Under the pieces are notes generated by a model. That model worked only from the letters and a program-made list of their open reading frames with translations, did not search any database and had not been told where the DNA came from. A DNA stretch of 46,670 nucleotides. It comes from Planctomycetota bacterium. GTDB taxonomy: Bacteria; Planctomycetota; Phycisphaerae; WQYP01. Location: NCBI GenBank assembly GCA_021831565.1, contig JAKBMM010000018.1, forward strand, positions 1 through 46,670, written 5' to 3'. Position 1 is the first letter of the stretch. Every line of letters begins with the position of its first letter. Positions 44,946 through 46,670 of the stretch are shown in pieces. A program made the position numbers and the translations under genes.

Positions 44946-46547
44946 ATGACGAATATGGAACTATGGGATCGTTACAAGAAGTACCTGTGCGAATGCCCGA
45001 AAATCGGTCTTACCCTGGATATCAGCCGGATGAATTTTCCCGATGGATTTTTCGAGCAAATGATGCTCGCCATGCGCGAGGCCCTTGGCGCCATGGAAGA
45101 ACTCGAAGCGGGTGCGATCGCCAATCCCGACGAAAACCGCATGGTGGGACATTACTGGTTGCGAAATTCCTCCAAGGCCCCCCGTCCCGACATCGAACGC
45201 GATATTTCTCAAACGCTCGCACAAATCAAGAGTTTCGCCAAGGACGTTCGGCGCGGCGGCGTGCGCGCGGCCAACGGAAAAAAATTCACCGATCTGCTGA
45301 GTATTGGAATCGGCGGTTCGGCGCTGGGGCCGCAATTCCTCTGTGATGCTCTGGGAACCGAGCGGGATCGCCTCCGCATCCATTTTTTTGACAATACCGA
45401 TCCCGATGGAATGGACCGTATCTTGGCCGCCATCGGAAAAAATCTCGCTCGCACGCTTACCCTGGTCATCAGCAAATCCGGTGGAACCAAAGAGGCCCGC
45501 AACGGCATGCTGGTCGCCCAGGCGGCCTACCGCGCCGCCGGTCTGGATTTCGCACGCCAGGCGGTGGCCGTAACGGGCCTGGACAGTGAACTGGATCGCA
45601 CCGCGCAAAGCGAGGGCTGGCTCAAACGCTTTGCCATGTGGGATTGGGTCGGGGGACGACAAAGTATCTTTTCCGCCGTCGGCTTGCTCCCCGCCGCCAT
45701 ACTGGGCGTAAATATTGACGCACTCCTCAAGGGGGCCCGCGATACCGACGCCGTCACCCACCGCCCCGATGTCCGCAAGAACCCGGCCGCGCTGCTGGCT
45801 CTTATGTGGTATCACGCCGGCGGCGGTCACGGCAAAAAAGACATGGTCGTGCTGCCTTACAAGGATCGTCTGGGTTTGCTGGGGAAATATCTTCAGCAAC
45901 TGGTTATGGAGTCGCTGGGAAAGGAAAAGGACCGTGCCGGAAATTTGGTGCACCAGGGAATCGCCGTCTACGGAAATAAAGGCTCCACCGACCAGCACAC
46001 CTACGTGCAGCAGCTCCGGGAAGGCGTAAATAACTTTTTCGTAACGTTCATCGAAGTGCTCCAGGATTCGGCCATGGCCAAAGAATCTTCGCCATCGTCC
46101 CTCCTGGAAGTGGATCCGGGTGTGACCTGCGGCGATTATTTAAACGGTTTTTTCCAGGGAACCCGCAGGGCGCTGTACGAAAACGGCCGCGAAAGCATGA
46201 CTCTCACCGTCGAAACGATCTCGCCCCGCACCATCGGCGCGCTGATCGCTCTTTTCGAACGCGCGGTGGGCCTGTATGCTCAGATGGTCAACCTCAACGC
46301 CTATCATCAACCGGGCGTCGAGGCGGGCAAGAAAGCCGCCGGCGATGTCATCGCCCTGCAAGCGAAGGTTCGGGCCTACCTGAAATCCGGCGGCTCCGGC
46401 ACGGCCGAGCGGATTGCCGCCGCTCTTGGCGCGGAGCAAGAGGTGGAAACCGTGCTGCACCTTCTGCGCCACCTGGCGGCGAATCCGGACCGCGGCGTCA
46501 AAGCCGATCCGGCGGAAACTCTGGTGGATACCGTTTTCCATGGTTAA
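44946..46547 (+). CDS. pgi: Glucose-6-phosphate isomerase
   Basis: 533 residues. Sugar-phosphate-binding SIS blocks are clear: [29 protein letters not shown], and the catalytic-glutamate region [34 protein letters not shown] matches the substrate and active-site histidine segment. The enzyme interconverts glucose-6-phosphate and fructose-6-phosphate in glycolysis and gluconeogenesis. AAAGGAG precedes ATG by about 6 nt. It diverges from the sugar operon, and its product would receive fructose-phosphate or glucose from that region. Confidence 0.96.
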   Translation: MTNMELWDRYKKYLCECPKIGLTLDISRMNFPDGFFEQMMLAMREALGAMEELEAGAIANPDENRMVGHYWLRNSSKAPRPDIERDISQTLAQIKSFAKDVRRGGVRAANGKKFTDLLSIGIGGSALGPQFLCDALGTERDRLRIHFFDNTDPDGMDRILAAIGKNLARTLTLVISKSGGTKEARNGMLVAQAAYRAAGLDFARQAVAVTGLDSELDRTAQSEGWLKRFAMWDWVGGRQSIFSAVGLLPAAILGVNIDALLKGARDTDAVTHRPDVRKNPAALLALMWYHAGGGHGKKDMVVLPYKDRLGLLGKYLQQLVMESLGKEKDRAGNLVHQGIAVYGNKGSTDQHTYVQQLREGVNNFFVTFIEVLQDSAMAKESSPSSLLEVDPGVTCGDYLNGFFQGTRRALYENGRESMTLTVETISPRTIGALIALFERAVGLYAQMVNLNAYHQPGVEAGKKAAGDVIALQAKVRAYLKSGGSGTAERIAAALGAEQEVETVLHLLRHLAANPDRGVKADPAETLVDTVFHG

Positions 46548-46570
46548 GGCTGCGTTAATAAATAAAGGTA

Positions 46571-46670
46571 TCAACTTGGCCGTGTCGATTGAGGCCGAAT
46601 CGTGTAGTTCCAGTCGCCATGAAACCTACCGCGTTCCAAATTCACTCGCTTCATTTCTTCGTCCGTCACC
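46571..46670 (-). CDS. ISAzo13-type transposase, C-terminal end (cut by window edge)
   Basis: The last 32 codons read VTDEEMKRVNLERGRFHGDW followed by NYTIRPQSTRPS and a stop. The FHGDWNYTI tail and VTDEEM lead-in match the C-terminus of ISAzo13-family transposases, common in planctomycetes. The rest lies beyond the window. The IS end should fall in the 23 bp between this stop and the pgi stop, so the insertion is directly downstream of pgi. Confidence 0.65.
   Translation of the reverse strand, partial: VTDEEMKRVNLERGRFHGDWNYTIRPQSTRPS

Overview
The window looks like a chromosomal segment of a Planctomycetota bacterium, probably of the Phycisphaerae type. This is inference. It rests on moderately high GC, secreted Tat-signal carbohydrate enzymes, a fragment of a prepilin-like protein with an H-x-DG tail, an ECF sigma factor paired with a small membrane protein, an HpnN-like RND transporter, and the 3' end of an ISAzo13-type transposase.

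Region 1 (1-10600, minus strand) is housekeeping. Reading leftward it holds citramalate synthase (cimA), valyl-tRNA synthetase, an M29 aminopeptidase, an FKBP lipoprotein, ispH, a transglutaminase-like membrane protein and the start of dxs. Both ends of the MEP isoprenoid pathway (dxs, ispH) sit in one gene run. Upstream of cimA lies a promoter, a branched foldable RNA of about 155 nt and a clear intrinsic terminator, a layout that suggests a riboswitch, attenuator or small RNA.

Region 2 (10684-16124, plus) is a compact run: nitroreductase, a receiver-like small protein, tsaD, pyrR, pyrB and nadB. pyrR and pyrB overlap by ATGA, and PyrB and NadB both consume aspartate. Region 3 (16325-20265, minus) holds pepA, then an overlapping trio: ECF sigma factor, single-pass membrane protein and a secreted protein of unknown function. 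Downstream is a 56-bp relic copy of the end of the membrane-protein gene.

Region 4 (20368-31355, plus) has a class III aminotransferase with an HpnN-like RND transporter, then aspartate kinase. It ends with an oligopeptide ABC transporter set: two DppC-type permeases, one DppB-type permease and a membrane-anchored binding protein, with no ATPase present.

Region 5 (31356-44716) is the accessory part. It contains secreted carbohydrate enzymes (a GH99/WbsX-like protein, two pectate-lyase-3-like beta-helix proteins of which one is truncated, an agarase/GH42-like enzyme, and a GH3 enzyme with an inserted CBM6-like domain). These are separated by three copies and one solo end of a small element with hairpin-forming terminal inverted repeats around a broken REP-associated (Y1/HUH) transposase fragment. 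Next comes a three-gene minus-strand sugar operon: a fusion of a sugar isomerase/epimerase barrel with a ribulose-phosphate-3-epimerase-like barrel, and two zinc-type polyol dehydrogenases. A good sigma-70-like promoter precedes it. The likely logic is extracellular polysaccharide cleavage followed by oxidation and epimerisation of the released sugars, leading toward glycolysis at glucose-6-phosphate isomerase (pgi, 44946-46547). The window ends inside an ISAzo13-like transposase gene.

All calls come from reading the sequence by eye. No database search or folding program was run.
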